64,000 nucleotides of DNA from Flavobacterium caeni (lineage in GTDB: Bacteria > Bacteroidota > Bacteroidia > Flavobacteriales > Flavobacteriaceae): assembly GCF_900101895.1 (NCBI RefSeq), contig NZ_FMVF01000002.1:378451-442450 (forward strand), given 5' to 3'. The notes under the pieces are model-generated. The model was given only the letters and a program-made list of their open reading frames with translations, made no database searches and was not told where the DNA came from. This document shows, in pieces, positions 29,115-37,707 of this stretch. The stretch's first letter is position 1. Each line of letters begins with the position of its first letter. Position numbers and translations under genes: made by a program.

Positions 29115-29782
29115 CAATAATAAATGGTGTGGTTTGCCGTACTGTCGCCTATTGCAATTGGAATGGCGTATGGGGTTTGTTGCGGATTATCCGGCGCGCT
29201 GTAATCGGTAATGGTATAGTGAAGCGTGACGGTTTGGTTGCGCAGCACAAAAAAGCTAAAGTCATAAGGAACATAATCTGTTTCAAAAGGATTGACAAAC
29301 ACCGTTTGGTCGGCGCGCATGCCTTCGAGCTCAATTCCAGAAACAAACGTATTGGCTTGTTCCTGCACGGTCATCACGTTTAACCTTACCACCGATTCAT
29401 TGCGGTAAAGCACGATGGTTTGCAAATCGAAACGGTAGTCACTGAAATCCTTGTTTTGGACCAACGCAAATTCCTTGTATTGGTAACCTATACCACTTTT
29501 GTTGATGCGCACGCTCATCGTGTTTTCGATGCCTTTTGGCGCTGGAACAATCATGCGAAAAGTGCCGTTGGCGTCGGTGATCGTGCTCGAAATGACATCG
29601 CTCGGATGCAATCCGTAACCGGGTCTTGCGTAAACGGCCACATCCACATCACGATTGGCTATGGGCCTATTTTCCTCATCGACGATGCGGCCTTCAAAAA
29701 CCAGTCGGGTTTCGCCATCATAGTTGATGTCGCTGCATCCCCATGCTGCGAACAGTAAAAAAAGAACGGTAATTTTTTTCAT
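29114..29782 (-). CDS. Lipoprotein with carboxypeptidase-regulatory-like domain
   Basis: A 222-residue lipoprotein: MKKITVLFLLFAAWGCSDIN has the lipid-bearing Cys near residue 16. The N-terminal half has the transthyretin-like fold pattern FEGRIVDEENRPIANRDVDV, TITDANGTFRMIVPAP and VRINKSGIGYQYKEF. The start at 29782 is preferred over an upstream in-frame start at 29911, inside miaA, because it opens the signal peptide. First gene of the lipoprotein-barrel-thioesterase unit. Partner or cargo unknown. Confidence 0.82.
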   Translation of the reverse strand: MKKITVLFLLFAAWGCSDINYDGETRLVFEGRIVDEENRPIANRDVDVAVYARPGYGLHPSDVISSTITDANGTFRMIVPAPKGIENTMSVRINKSGIGYQYKEFALVQNKDFSDYRFDLQTIVLYRNESVVRLNVMTVQEQANTFVSGIELEGMRADQTVFVNPFETDYVPYDFSFFVLRNQTVTLHYTITDYSAPDNPQQTPYAIPIAIGDSTANHTIYY

Positions 29783-29808
29783 TGGCGTTTGTATTTGGCG
29801 TAAGTAGT

Positions 29809-30729
29809 TCAAGATTGCATTTCCCTCACTTTTTCTTCCACAAATTCTGCAATTCGTGCTGGATTTTCGCGGTAGTCGAACCAACGCGCGTTTTCCGTTC
29901 GCTTGAACCACGTCAACTGTCGTTTGGCGAACCGGCGCGTGTTCTTTTTGATTTCGGACACGGCAAAATCGAGCGTAACATTTCCGTCGAAATAGTCAAA
30001 AAGCTCACGGTAGCCCACCGTTTGCAATGCGTTCAGCTCGCGGTGTGGGTACAGTGCGCGCGCTTCTTCGAGCAAGCCGGCCCGCATCATCAAATCGACA
30101 CGTCGGTTGATGCGGTCGTAAATGGTTGGGCGTTCGGCGTCCAATCCGATGATGATGGGTGTGAAGTTGCGCGTGTTCTTTTTTTGTTTCAAGAAAGTCG
30201 AGTAGGGCAAGCCCGTCGAAACGCAAACCTCGAGCGCGCGCATCATGCGTTGCGGGTTGTCGGTATCCACTATGGCAAAATAATCGGGATCGCGTTTTTG
30301 CAATTCGGTTTGCAGGAAAGCGATGCCTTCCGATTGGTATTTTTGCGTCAATCCCGCGCGCGCCGATTCATCGACTTCGGGAAAATCGTCGAATCCCTTG
30401 AGCACGGCATCCACATACAATCCCGATCCGCCCACGAGCACCGCAAAATCGTTCGTGGCAAACAATTCGTCGAGCTTGGTGATGGCTTCTTTTTCGAAAT
30501 CGCCCACTGTATAGCTGTCAAAAATTGATTTGTGGTGGATGAAATGGTGCGTGGCGGCGGCCAGTTCGTCGGGTTCAGGAACGGCGGTGCCTATCGTCAT
30601 TTCCTTGTAAAATTGTCTGGAATCACAGGAAAGGATGTCGCAACCAAAATGTCGCGCAAGCTGGATCGACAAAGCCGTTTTGCCGATGGCTGTTGGCCCG
30701 ATGACCGTCAAAAGATACTTACGCCTCAT
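29809..30729 (-). CDS. miaA: tRNA dimethylallyltransferase MiaA
   Basis: Adds an isopentenyl group to N6 of A37 in tRNAs reading UNN codons. The 306-residue enzyme has P-loop VIGPTAIGKTALS (about 9-21), DSRQFYKEMTIGTAVP, LVGGSGLYVDAVL and the C-terminal FAKRQLTWFKR block. The ATG at 30729 overlaps the end of the channel gene by 11 bp. The later pathway enzyme MiaE is also in this window (57478-58071). Confidence 0.96.
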   Translation of the reverse strand: MRRKYLLTVIGPTAIGKTALSIQLARHFGCDILSCDSRQFYKEMTIGTAVPEPDELAAATHHFIHHKSIFDSYTVGDFEKEAITKLDELFATNDFAVLVGGSGLYVDAVLKGFDDFPEVDESARAGLTQKYQSEGIAFLQTELQKRDPDYFAIVDTDNPQRMMRALEVCVSTGLPYSTFLKQKKNTRNFTPIIIGLDAERPTIYDRINRRVDLMMRAGLLEEARALYPHRELNALQTVGYRELFDYFDGNVTLDFAVSEIKKNTRRFAKRQLTWFKRTENARWFDYRENPARIAEFVEEKVREMQS

Positions 30730-31555
30730 CTTCGTTGAGTTTGGCGCCGCAATGGTAGCAAAAATCGGCATCGTCGCGGTGGCCGTATCGCGCGCAGTTG
30801 GGGCAGGAGGTGGTATTCCCCACCACCGTACCTTCGGGTTTGGACATGAATTGCGCGGTGACCAAACCGGTAGGCACGGCAATGATGCCATAACCCAGGA
30901 TCATGATGATGATCGAAACGAATTGTCCGAAAGGCGTTTGCGGCGTGATGTCGCCAAAACCCACCGTAGTGAGCGTCACGATGGTCCAATACACGCTGAC
31001 GGGAATACTCGTGAATCCGCTTTCGGGGCCTTCGACCAAATACATGATTGTTCCCAAAATGACACAGATGACAATCACGGCGAACAGGAAAACGGCAATC
31101 TTGTTACGGCTTTTGCGCAACGCCTCGACCAGGGCATTACCAGCGCCCACAAAATGCATGAGCTTGAGTACCCTGAAAATCCTGAGCAAACGCACCGCGC
31201 GCAGCGATACCAAAAAGTGCATGCCCGGAAACAGCAAATCGATATAGGCGGGCAGCATGGCCAACAAGTCGACGATGCCGTAAAAGCTAAAAATGTATTT
31301 GAGCGGACGCCCCACCGACAGCACACGGCCGATATATTCGAGCGTAAAGAAGATCGTGATGACCCATTCGATGAACTGCAATTCTGGCCCATAAAGCGCA
31401 TGGATCGATTGTACGCTTTCGAGCATGACGGCCACCACACTGATGATGATCAACAGGAGCAGGACTACGTCGAACAGCTTGCCCGCTGGTGTATCGGCCT
31501 CATAGATGATCTGGTGTACGCGGCGGCGCAGTTGGTCTTTGTCGATGGATCGCAA
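30719..31555 (-). CDS. Voltage-gated potassium channel with C-terminal zinc ribbon
   Basis: A 278-residue six-helix channel. S1 about 29-46, S2 about 62-80, S3 about 92-108, an S4 with spaced arginines (SLRAVRLLRIFRVLKLMHF, 117-135), S5 about 152-174, pore helix and selectivity filter TTVGFGD (196-202), S6 about 212-232. After the gate the usual tetramerisation coiled coil is replaced by a short zinc ribbon: C251, C254 (CPNCARYG) and C266, C269 (CYHCGAKL). It would conduct K+ across the inner membrane. The ribbon is unusual for this channel class. Confidence 0.9.
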   Translation of the reverse strand: MRSIDKDQLRRRVHQIIYEADTPAGKLFDVVLLLLIIISVVAVMLESVQSIHALYGPELQFIEWVITIFFTLEYIGRVLSVGRPLKYIFSFYGIVDLLAMLPAYIDLLFPGMHFLVSLRAVRLLRIFRVLKLMHFVGAGNALVEALRKSRNKIAVFLFAVIVICVILGTIMYLVEGPESGFTSIPVSVYWTIVTLTTVGFGDITPQTPFGQFVSIIIMILGYGIIAVPTGLVTAQFMSKPEGTVVGNTTSCPNCARYGHRDDADFCYHCGAKLNEDEA

Positions 31556-31597
31556 AATCGGTCTTTTTTCAGGTCCTTTCCAAAAGTACGCAAACTC

Positions 31598-32959
31598 CTA
31601 GAATGAAACCACCTTGGTGGCCTTATTTTTGGCCAGATGGTCGGCGATGATCTTGTAGGTGTCGCGGTTGTGTTGCATTGGGACCAGGATGTTCTTGAGC
31701 ACCTGCAGGTTGTGCACCTGGTAATTCAAATCAAAAAATGCGTAGCCTTTGTATTGGCCGTCCTCGATGACCACAGCGCTGCGTTCGTCTATTTTGCGTC
31801 CGCGGTCGATGATCACCAGGTTTTTGTGCTCGAACGCCAATTTATCGATGAATTCCTGTATGCGCAGGTTGTAGGTTTCGGGCAGTTCTTCGCCCACGCA
31901 AGCACCATCGCACTGTTTGAGCCGGTAAGGGAAACAAGCGCCGTCTACGTCTTGCAGGCCGTTCAGCTTGTGGCACATCCGGTATTGGTTGCTGATGCGG
32001 TGCAACGCGTTCTTGCCCTCTTGCAAAGACGAATACGTTGCAATGGTTTTGCGTTCGGCATCGGTACGTTCCACCGTAAGCCGCAAATAGCCGTTTGCGT
32101 CGGTTTGCGCAAAAAGCCCCCACGGGAAAATCGTCTTTTTTTGCGCGCGGTTGTAAACGGGTTTGTTGACCTTGATTTCCTCGCTTTCCTTGAGCAAGGC
32201 CACGAGTTCGCTGCCGGTTTCCTCATAGGTGACGGCAAAAACCTCGAGCTGGATTTTCTTGCATTTGCTCGTGGTGCCCGTAAAATGCTGGTTGACGCGC
32301 TTTTTGATGTTGCGGCTCTTGCCGATGTAAATGATCCTGCCGTCTTGGTTGTGGATGTAGTAAATTCCGGTCCGCGAAGGCAGGTGTTCGACAATATCGA
32401 GCAATTTGGGCGACAGTCCTTTGATGACCTCGGTATGGATCAGGCTTTTGACGATTTCCTTGCCCAGGTCTTTGTCTAGCAGCAGCTTGAACAGTTTGAG
32501 CGTAGCCATTGCATCGCCGCCCGCGCGGTGCCGATCTGCAATGGGAATACCGAGCCCGCGTACGAGTTTGCCGAGGCTGTACGACGGTTGCTCGGGAATG
32601 AGTTTTTGCGCCAGTTCAACCGTACACAGCGTTTGCGATTCAAAATCATATCCGAGTCGTTTGAACTCCGTGCGTAAAATGCGGTAGTCGAACGAAGCGT
32701 TGTGTGCCACAATCACGCAGTCCTTGGTGATCTCGATGATGCGTTTGGCCACCTCGAAAAACTTGGGCGCCGAGCGCAGCATGGCGTTGTTGATGCCCGT
32801 GAGTTTGACCACGAAAGGCTGTATCGGTATTTCGGGGTTGACCAGGCTGATGAATTGGTCTACGACTTCATGCCCGTCGAACCGGTAGATGGCAATCTCG
32901 GTGATGCCTTCTTCGTTGAATTGGCCCCCGGTGGTTTCTATGTCTAATACTGCGTACAA
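31598..32959 (-). CDS. DEDDh exonuclease fused to GIY-YIG nuclease (DnaQ-UvrC/Cho-like)
   Basis: A 453-residue two-nuclease fusion. Residues 1-165 are a DnaQ-like 3'-5' exonuclease: DIETTG (D6, E8), VAHNASFDYR (D91) and DRHRAGGDA (H144, D149). From about 190 comes a UvrC-like GIY-YIG endonuclease domain: TGIYYIHNQDGRIIYIGKS with GIY at 198-200 and YIG at 211-213, then a Cys-containing region (CHKLNGLQ, CDGACVG). Likely acts in DNA repair, either as a Cho-type incision enzyme or as a proofreading-type nuclease; the true UvrC is expected elsewhere. Confidence 0.9.
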   Translation of the reverse strand: MYAVLDIETTGGQFNEEGITEIAIYRFDGHEVVDQFISLVNPEIPIQPFVVKLTGINNAMLRSAPKFFEVAKRIIEITKDCVIVAHNASFDYRILRTEFKRLGYDFESQTLCTVELAQKLIPEQPSYSLGKLVRGLGIPIADRHRAGGDAMATLKLFKLLLDKDLGKEIVKSLIHTEVIKGLSPKLLDIVEHLPSRTGIYYIHNQDGRIIYIGKSRNIKKRVNQHFTGTTSKCKKIQLEVFAVTYEETGSELVALLKESEEIKVNKPVYNRAQKKTIFPWGLFAQTDANGYLRLTVERTDAERKTIATYSSLQEGKNALHRISNQYRMCHKLNGLQDVDGACFPYRLKQCDGACVGEELPETYNLRIQEFIDKLAFEHKNLVIIDRGRKIDERSAVVIEDGQYKGYAFFDLNYQVHNLQVLKNILVPMQHNRDTYKIIADHLAKNKATKVVSF

Positions 32960-32964
32960 AATTT

Positions 32965-32998
32965 AAGTCGAAAGTCGAACGTCATAAAGTCGAAAGAC
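32965..32998. repeat. AAGTCGA heptamer repeat
   Basis: AAGTCGA occurs at 32965-32971 and 32972-32978, with degenerate continuations up to AAAGTCGAAAG. It lies in the 63-bp gap before the exonuclease-fusion gene. Confidence 0.55.
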
Positions 32999-33022
32999 CA
33001 GCGACGTCCTTGGTATAAATAA

Positions 33023-33682
33023 TTATCTGTTGCCAAAGATACTGCTTCCTATCCGAACCATTGTGCTGCCGCAAGAAATGGCAAGTTGGTAGTCGCCCGA
33101 CATGCCCATCGACAGTACTTGGAACTGCGGATGTTGGGCGGCGCAACGGTCAAAGATTGACTTTAGCGTATCGAATTCATTTTTGATGATCGATTGATTG
33201 TCAGTAAATGTAGCCATTCCCATTAAACCAACCACTTTAATATTTTTTAGGTTGCGATAGGTGTCAGAATCGAGCAGGTTTTGCAGTTCTGCTTCGTCGA
33301 GCCCGAACTTGGTTTCTTCCTGCGCAATGTGCATTTGCAGCAAACAGTCGATGACGCGCTCGTGCTTTGCGGCCTGCTTGTCTATTTCGGCCAGCAGTTT
33401 CAGGCTGTCGACACCGTGGATAAGGCTTACGAACGATGCCATGTACTTGACTTTGTTCGTTTGTACATGCCCAATCATGTGCCAGTGGATGTCCTTGGGC
33501 ATTTGTTCGAACTTGTCGGCCATCTCCTGGATCTTGTTTTCGCCAAAAATGCGCTGCCCTGCGGCATAAGCCTCCATGAGTTGCGCCACGGGTTTGGTTT
33601 TGGATACCGCTACCAACGTCACGTGCGGCGGCAAATCTGCCTTGATGGTTTGTATGTTTTGGGCAATCATCTTAAATTTCAT
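33023..33682 (-). CDS. YggS/PLPBP-family pyridoxal phosphate homeostasis protein
   Basis: A 219-residue PLP-binding protein. The PLP lysine is in VAVSKTKP (about residue 28); GENKIQEMADKFEQM, WHMIGHVQTNKVKYM and MGMSGDYQLAISCGST are conserved. These proteins control free PLP and amino acid pools rather than catalysing a known reaction. Overlaps the DUF1015 gene by 11 bp. Confidence 0.95.
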   Translation of the reverse strand: MKFKMIAQNIQTIKADLPPHVTLVAVSKTKPVAQLMEAYAAGQRIFGENKIQEMADKFEQMPKDIHWHMIGHVQTNKVKYMASFVSLIHGVDSLKLLAEIDKQAAKHERVIDCLLQMHIAQEETKFGLDEAELQNLLDSDTYRNLKNIKVVGLMGMATFTDNQSIIKNEFDTLKSIFDRCAAQHPQFQVLSMGMSGDYQLAISCGSTMVRIGSSIFGNR

Positions 33683-34889
33683 AAACGATAAGGCCGCTGC
33701 GGAACTTGGGTTCGATGTAGGTGCTTTTGGGCGGCATGATCAAATCGTTGTCGGCCAGTGCCTTGATTTCGTCGATGGCGGCGGGAAAAAGCATGAACCC
33801 CACTTCAAATTCGCCTTCGTCGACCACTTCCTTGATGGTTACGATCGATTGGTTGCCCGGAATGTAGTCGATGCGTTCGTCGTTGCGCAAATCGGTGATC
33901 CCCAAAATAGGATGGAGCACCTTTTCGTACAGGATTTGGGCGTCGAGGCTTTCCAGGACATCACCAAAGCTATTTTCGTCCTTGATCGACAGGCTGTAGA
34001 ATTCGCCATCGAGGTACATGCCGAACTCGAATTTCTTGGTCGGTTTCCACAATTCCTGTTCCTTGTTCTTGATCCAAAACGTCGCGGCCAGCGCTTCGAG
34101 CAGGCTCTCCTTGGTATGGCCGTTCAAATCCCTGACGATGCGGTTGTATTCGTATATCTTGACGTTGCTTTCGGCAATCAAAAAACTCATGAAATGATCG
34201 AGGTGCGGGTTGCCCGACGCCTTGTCTTCCTGGTAAAGCAGTTCTGCCGATGCCGAGCGGTGGTGTCCGTCGGCGATGTACACGTCGCCAATGTTTTCAA
34301 ATTGTTGTTGCAACCATTTTATTTGCGCAGCATCGTCGATTTTCCAAAGCGTGTGCTTTTCTTTGTTGGTAGTCGAAAATTCATAAATAGAAGTAGTTGA
34401 CTTTGTTTGATTGATCCAATTGTTTAAATCGGATTGATCGGGATAAGTGATCAATACGGGTTCGGTATTGAATCCGGTTTGGTGCAAATAATCCTTGAAC
34501 AGTTCCACACGGTACTGCAATGTGTCTTCGTGTTTTTTGATCGTATTGTTCTGGTAATCGGCAATGCTGGTTCCCGCCACGATTCCTGTATACACGCGGT
34601 TCTTCGATTGGATTTCATATACAAAAACCACCGGAATTGCTTCCTCGACCAAAATGCGTTCGGTCTTGAAATCGTGGTATTTTTGCGCGACCAATTTGAA
34701 CCGCTTTTCGAGTCCTATTTTTTGCTGGTTCACATACGCCGGATTAAGCACATGCAAAAACGAAAACGGATTGAAATCCAGGTACGCCGCTAACTCCGCA
34801 GGGCTGTAGTCGTCATAGGTGCGACAGGTCACCAGGCTGACTTTGTCTGGTGTGGGGCGGACGGCGCGGAAAGGGACGATTTTGGCCAA
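33672..34889 (-). CDS. DUF1015-family protein
   Basis: A 405-residue protein starting MAKIVPFRAVRPTPDKVSLV. The family signature is IADGHHRSASAELLYQEDKA near residues 205-225. The family is widespread but without an established biochemical role. The overlap with the YggS gene and nearby heptamer repeat suggest the two genes form one unit. Confidence 0.9.
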   Translation of the reverse strand: MAKIVPFRAVRPTPDKVSLVTCRTYDDYSPAELAAYLDFNPFSFLHVLNPAYVNQQKIGLEKRFKLVAQKYHDFKTERILVEEAIPVVFVYEIQSKNRVYTGIVAGTSIADYQNNTIKKHEDTLQYRVELFKDYLHQTGFNTEPVLITYPDQSDLNNWINQTKSTTSIYEFSTTNKEKHTLWKIDDAAQIKWLQQQFENIGDVYIADGHHRSASAELLYQEDKASGNPHLDHFMSFLIAESNVKIYEYNRIVRDLNGHTKESLLEALAATFWIKNKEQELWKPTKKFEFGMYLDGEFYSLSIKDENSFGDVLESLDAQILYEKVLHPILGITDLRNDERIDYIPGNQSIVTIKEVVDEGEFEVGFMLFPAAIDEIKALADNDLIMPPKSTYIEPKFRSGLIVYEI

Positions 34890-34897
34890 AATATTAT

Positions 34898-34918
34898 TTA
34901 TTGTTTATTGCTTATTGC
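34898..34918. repeat. TTATTGY heptamer repeat
   Basis: Three exact 7-bp steps: TTATTGT, TTATTGC, TTATTGC, in the 78-bp gap before the DUF1015 gene. A small AT-rich hairpin (TTTATTC/GAATAAA around GGGA) follows. Confidence 0.6.
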
Positions 34919-34967
34919 TATTTTTTATTCGGGAGAATAAATAATAATTAATGAAAATAGAAAATAA

Positions 34968-35855
34968 TTAAGCGAACATTTTGGCGACTTTCTCGGCTTT
35001 TTTACTTTCGGAGTAATCGTAGAACCCTTCGCCCGATTTGACGCCCAATTTGCCCGCACGTACCATGTTCACAAGCAATGGGCAAGGTGCATATTTCGGG
35101 TTTTTGAATCCATCGTACATGACGTTCAGGATGGCCAGGCATACGTCGAGCCCAATAAAATCGGCCAGTTGCAAAGGTCCCATCGGATGCGCCATGCCGA
35201 GTTTCATCACCGTATCTATCTCGTACACGCCCGCCACGCCGTTGTACAGCGTTTCGATCGATTCGTTGATCATCGGCATCAGGATGCGGTTGGCCACAAA
35301 ACCTGGATAATCGTTGACTTCTACCGGCACTTTGCCGAGTCGAACCGACAAGTCCATGATCAGACGCGTCACTTCGTCCGAAGTATTGTAACCGCGGATG
35401 ATTTCGACCAATTTCATGATCGGCACCGGGTTCATGAAGTGCATGCCGATGACACGCTCGGGGTGTGCAACCACGGCACCGATTTGCGTAATTGAAATCG
35501 AAGAAGTGTTTGTCGCGAGAATGGTATTGTGTGAACATGCATCGTTCAACTGTTTGAAAATCGATAATTTAAGATCGACGTTCTCAGTCGCTGCTTCAAC
35601 TACCAAATCGACGCCCACCACACCGTCCTTGAGGTCGGTATAGGTGATGATGTTGCCGATGGTTTTCAGTTTGTCGTCTTCAGAGATGGTTCCTTTGGAC
35701 ACCATACGGTCGAGGTTTCCGGCAATCGTCGCCATGCCACGGTCAAGGTTTTTTTCGGAAAGGTCGATCAATTTGACGGTAAATCCGGTTTGTGCAAAAG
35801 TGTGCGCGATGCCGTTGCCCATGGTTCCGGCGCCGATGACAGCGATAGTGTTCAT
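34968..35855 (-). CDS. 3-hydroxybutyryl-CoA dehydrogenase
   Basis: A 295-residue dehydrogenase interconverting acetoacetyl-CoA and 3-hydroxybutyryl-CoA. The Rossmann motif is IAVIGAGTMGNGIAHTFAQT, with an acidic residue (IDLSEK) favouring NAD(H). The catalytic-site region is IGMHFMNPVPIMKLVEII, and the C-terminal domain has YPGFVANRILMPMINESI and YAPCPLLVNM. Used in fatty acid or butanoate metabolism. Confidence 0.94.
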   Translation of the reverse strand: MNTIAVIGAGTMGNGIAHTFAQTGFTVKLIDLSEKNLDRGMATIAGNLDRMVSKGTISEDDKLKTIGNIITYTDLKDGVVGVDLVVEAATENVDLKLSIFKQLNDACSHNTILATNTSSISITQIGAVVAHPERVIGMHFMNPVPIMKLVEIIRGYNTSDEVTRLIMDLSVRLGKVPVEVNDYPGFVANRILMPMINESIETLYNGVAGVYEIDTVMKLGMAHPMGPLQLADFIGLDVCLAILNVMYDGFKNPKYAPCPLLVNMVRAGKLGVKSGEGFYDYSESKKAEKVAKMFA

Positions 35856-35893
35856 TCGTTAATTCGGTTATTTGTTGATTTGTTGTATTTCGT

Positions 35894-35921
35894 TTTGGAA
35901 TTTGGAATTTGGAATTTGGAA
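35894..35921. repeat. Four perfect TTTGGAA heptamers
   Basis: TTTGGAA repeated at 35894, 35901, 35908 and 35915, in the 82-bp gap between the dehydrogenase and the Gfo/Idh gene. Same word as at 1204-1265. Confidence 0.85.
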
Positions 35922-35937
35922 TTCGGATTTTTTCCAA

Positions 35938-36903
35938 TTATTTCTTGAAGCAATCAATGATTTGATACGCCACGCGCAACGCTTCGGTCCCGTGCTCCAA
36001 TGTCACGATGGGCGTGGTGTTTTGGTTGATCGCATCGGCAAAAGTCTCGAGTTCGTCAAGGATCGCATTGTTGCTCTCGACCTCGGGGTTCGCGAAATAG
36101 ATTTGCTTTTTGACCCCTTCGGCATTTTGCAGGATCATGTCGAAATCGCCCGGCGTTTCGGGCGCGTCCTTCATCTTGACGACCTCGCATTTCTTTTCGA
36201 GAAAATCGACCGAAATGTACGCGTCCTTCTGGAAAAAGCGCGATTTGCGCATGTTCTTGAGCGAGATGCGGCTGGCCGTCAGGTTGGCCACGCAGCCGTT
36301 CTCGAACTCGAGACGTGCGTTGGCGATGTCTGGCGTGTCCGAAATGACCGATACGCCACTGGCATTGATGTTTTTGACCTTGGATTTCACGACGCTCAGG
36401 ATCGCATCGATGTCGTGGATCATCAAATCCAGCACCACGGGAACGTCGGTGCCACGCGGATTGAATTCGGCCAAACGGTGCGTCTCGATGAACATCGGGT
36501 TCTCGATCATGTTTTTGACGGCGATAAACGCGGGATTGAACCGCTCGACATGGCCCACTTGTCCTTTGACGTTGTGTTCTTTGGCCAAAGCGATGATCTC
36601 TTCGGCTTCTTCGACTGTATTCGAAATCGGTTTTTCGACAAAGATGTGCTTGCCCGATTTGATGGCCACGCGGGCGCATTTGTAATGCGAAAGCGTAGGG
36701 GTGACGATGTCGATCACGTCTACGGCATGGATCAGCGTAGCGATGGTGGGGAACCGTTTGTATCCGAATTCGGCAGCGATTTTCTCGGCATAATCGGCAT
36801 TTTCGTCATAAAAACCAACCAGTTCGTATTTTTCAGATTGCTGCAACAGCCTCAGGTGGATTTTTCCCAAATGGCCGGCGCCCAGAACCCCAACTTTTAA
36901 CAT
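35938..36903 (-). CDS. Gfo/Idh/MocA-family oxidoreductase
   Basis: A 321-residue NAD(P)-dependent oxidoreductase. The N-terminal Rossmann motif is KVGVLGAGHLGKIHLRLL. HIFVEKPISNTVEEAEEII carries the family EKP lysine (about residue 92). The C-terminal alpha/beta domain starts near 120 (GHVERFNPAFIAVKNM). Substrate unknown, often a sugar derivative. The ATG at 36903 is used since a longer frame to 36951 adds a Cys/Phe-rich leader with no family match. Confidence 0.9.
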   Translation of the reverse strand: MLKVGVLGAGHLGKIHLRLLQQSEKYELVGFYDENADYAEKIAAEFGYKRFPTIATLIHAVDVIDIVTPTLSHYKCARVAIKSGKHIFVEKPISNTVEEAEEIIALAKEHNVKGQVGHVERFNPAFIAVKNMIENPMFIETHRLAEFNPRGTDVPVVLDLMIHDIDAILSVVKSKVKNINASGVSVISDTPDIANARLEFENGCVANLTASRISLKNMRKSRFFQKDAYISVDFLEKKCEVVKMKDAPETPGDFDMILQNAEGVKKQIYFANPEVESNNAILDELETFADAINQNTTPIVTLEHGTEALRVAYQIIDCFKK

Positions 36904-37065
36904 ATTGATAAATTTTAAACAAAAATAGCAATAAAAGCATAGAAATTTCAAATCCCATCCCTAAGTTTCGGGGCAAATTCCAACGCGGGCCCTACAACTT
37001 TGGGAATATCCGATTTGCTTTTTGTCAATTAAGGCTTATTTTTACGCAGATTAATCCCCCGAATT

Positions 37066-37707
37066 TTGAAAGACACCGCCAAACACCAAGGACTTCGCAA
37101 CCAACTCGCCGAACTGCTCGCCCAAAAAGGCATCACCGATCAAAACGTGCTTGCCGCCATCAGGAAAATACCGCGTCATTTGTTTTTGAATTCTTCGTTC
37201 GAAGACTACGCCTACCAGGACAAAGCCTTTCCAATCGGTGCAGGGCAAACCATTTCGCAGCCCTATACCGTGGCGTTCCAAAGCCAGTTGCTCGAAGTCA
37301 AGAAAGACCACAAGGTGCTCGAAATTGGGACGGGTTCGGGTTACCAAACCGCGGTGCTGTTCCATCTGGGGGCAAAAGTCTACAGTGTCGAGCGCCAAAA
37401 TGAGTTGTTCAAGCAAACCTCGGCGTTGTTGCCCAAGCTCGGGATCCGCGCCAAGCACCTGTCGTTTGGCGACGGATACAAAGGTCTGCCCAACCACGCG
37501 CCGTTCGACAGCATCATCGTCACCGCAGGCGCGCCCATCATTCCGCAAGCCTTGATGGCGCAGCTCAAGGTAGGCGGCAGGCTCGTGATTCCGCTTGGCG
37601 AGACGCACCAAGTGATGACGCTTTTGGTCCGCAAAAACGAAACCCAGTTCGAAAAACACGAATTCGGCGAATTTCGTTTCGTACCTTTATTGGAGAACAA
37701 AAACTGA
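37066..37707 (+). CDS. pcm: Protein-L-isoaspartate O-methyltransferase
   Basis: Methylates isoaspartyl residues that arise in ageing proteins, the first step of their repair. The 213-residue SAM enzyme has PIGAGQTISQPYTVAFQ, motif I VLEIGTGSGYQTAVL and FDSIIVTAGAP. The apparent start is TTG at 37066, giving the family-like KDTAKHQGLRNQLAELL N-terminus; the next in-frame ATG is far inside the SAM domain. Its TGA overlaps the next ATG (TGATG). Confidence 0.94.
   Translation: MKDTAKHQGLRNQLAELLAQKGITDQNVLAAIRKIPRHLFLNSSFEDYAYQDKAFPIGAGQTISQPYTVAFQSQLLEVKKDHKVLEIGTGSGYQTAVLFHLGAKVYSVERQNELFKQTSALLPKLGIRAKHLSFGDGYKGLPNHAPFDSIIVTAGAPIIPQALMAQLKVGGRLVIPLGETHQVMTLLVRKNETQFEKHEFGEFRFVPLLENKN

Noticed and set aside
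35872..36900. A 342-codon plus-strand frame opposite the Gfo/Idh gene
   Set aside because: The minus strand encodes a complete oxidoreductase; this frame has no recognisable domain.
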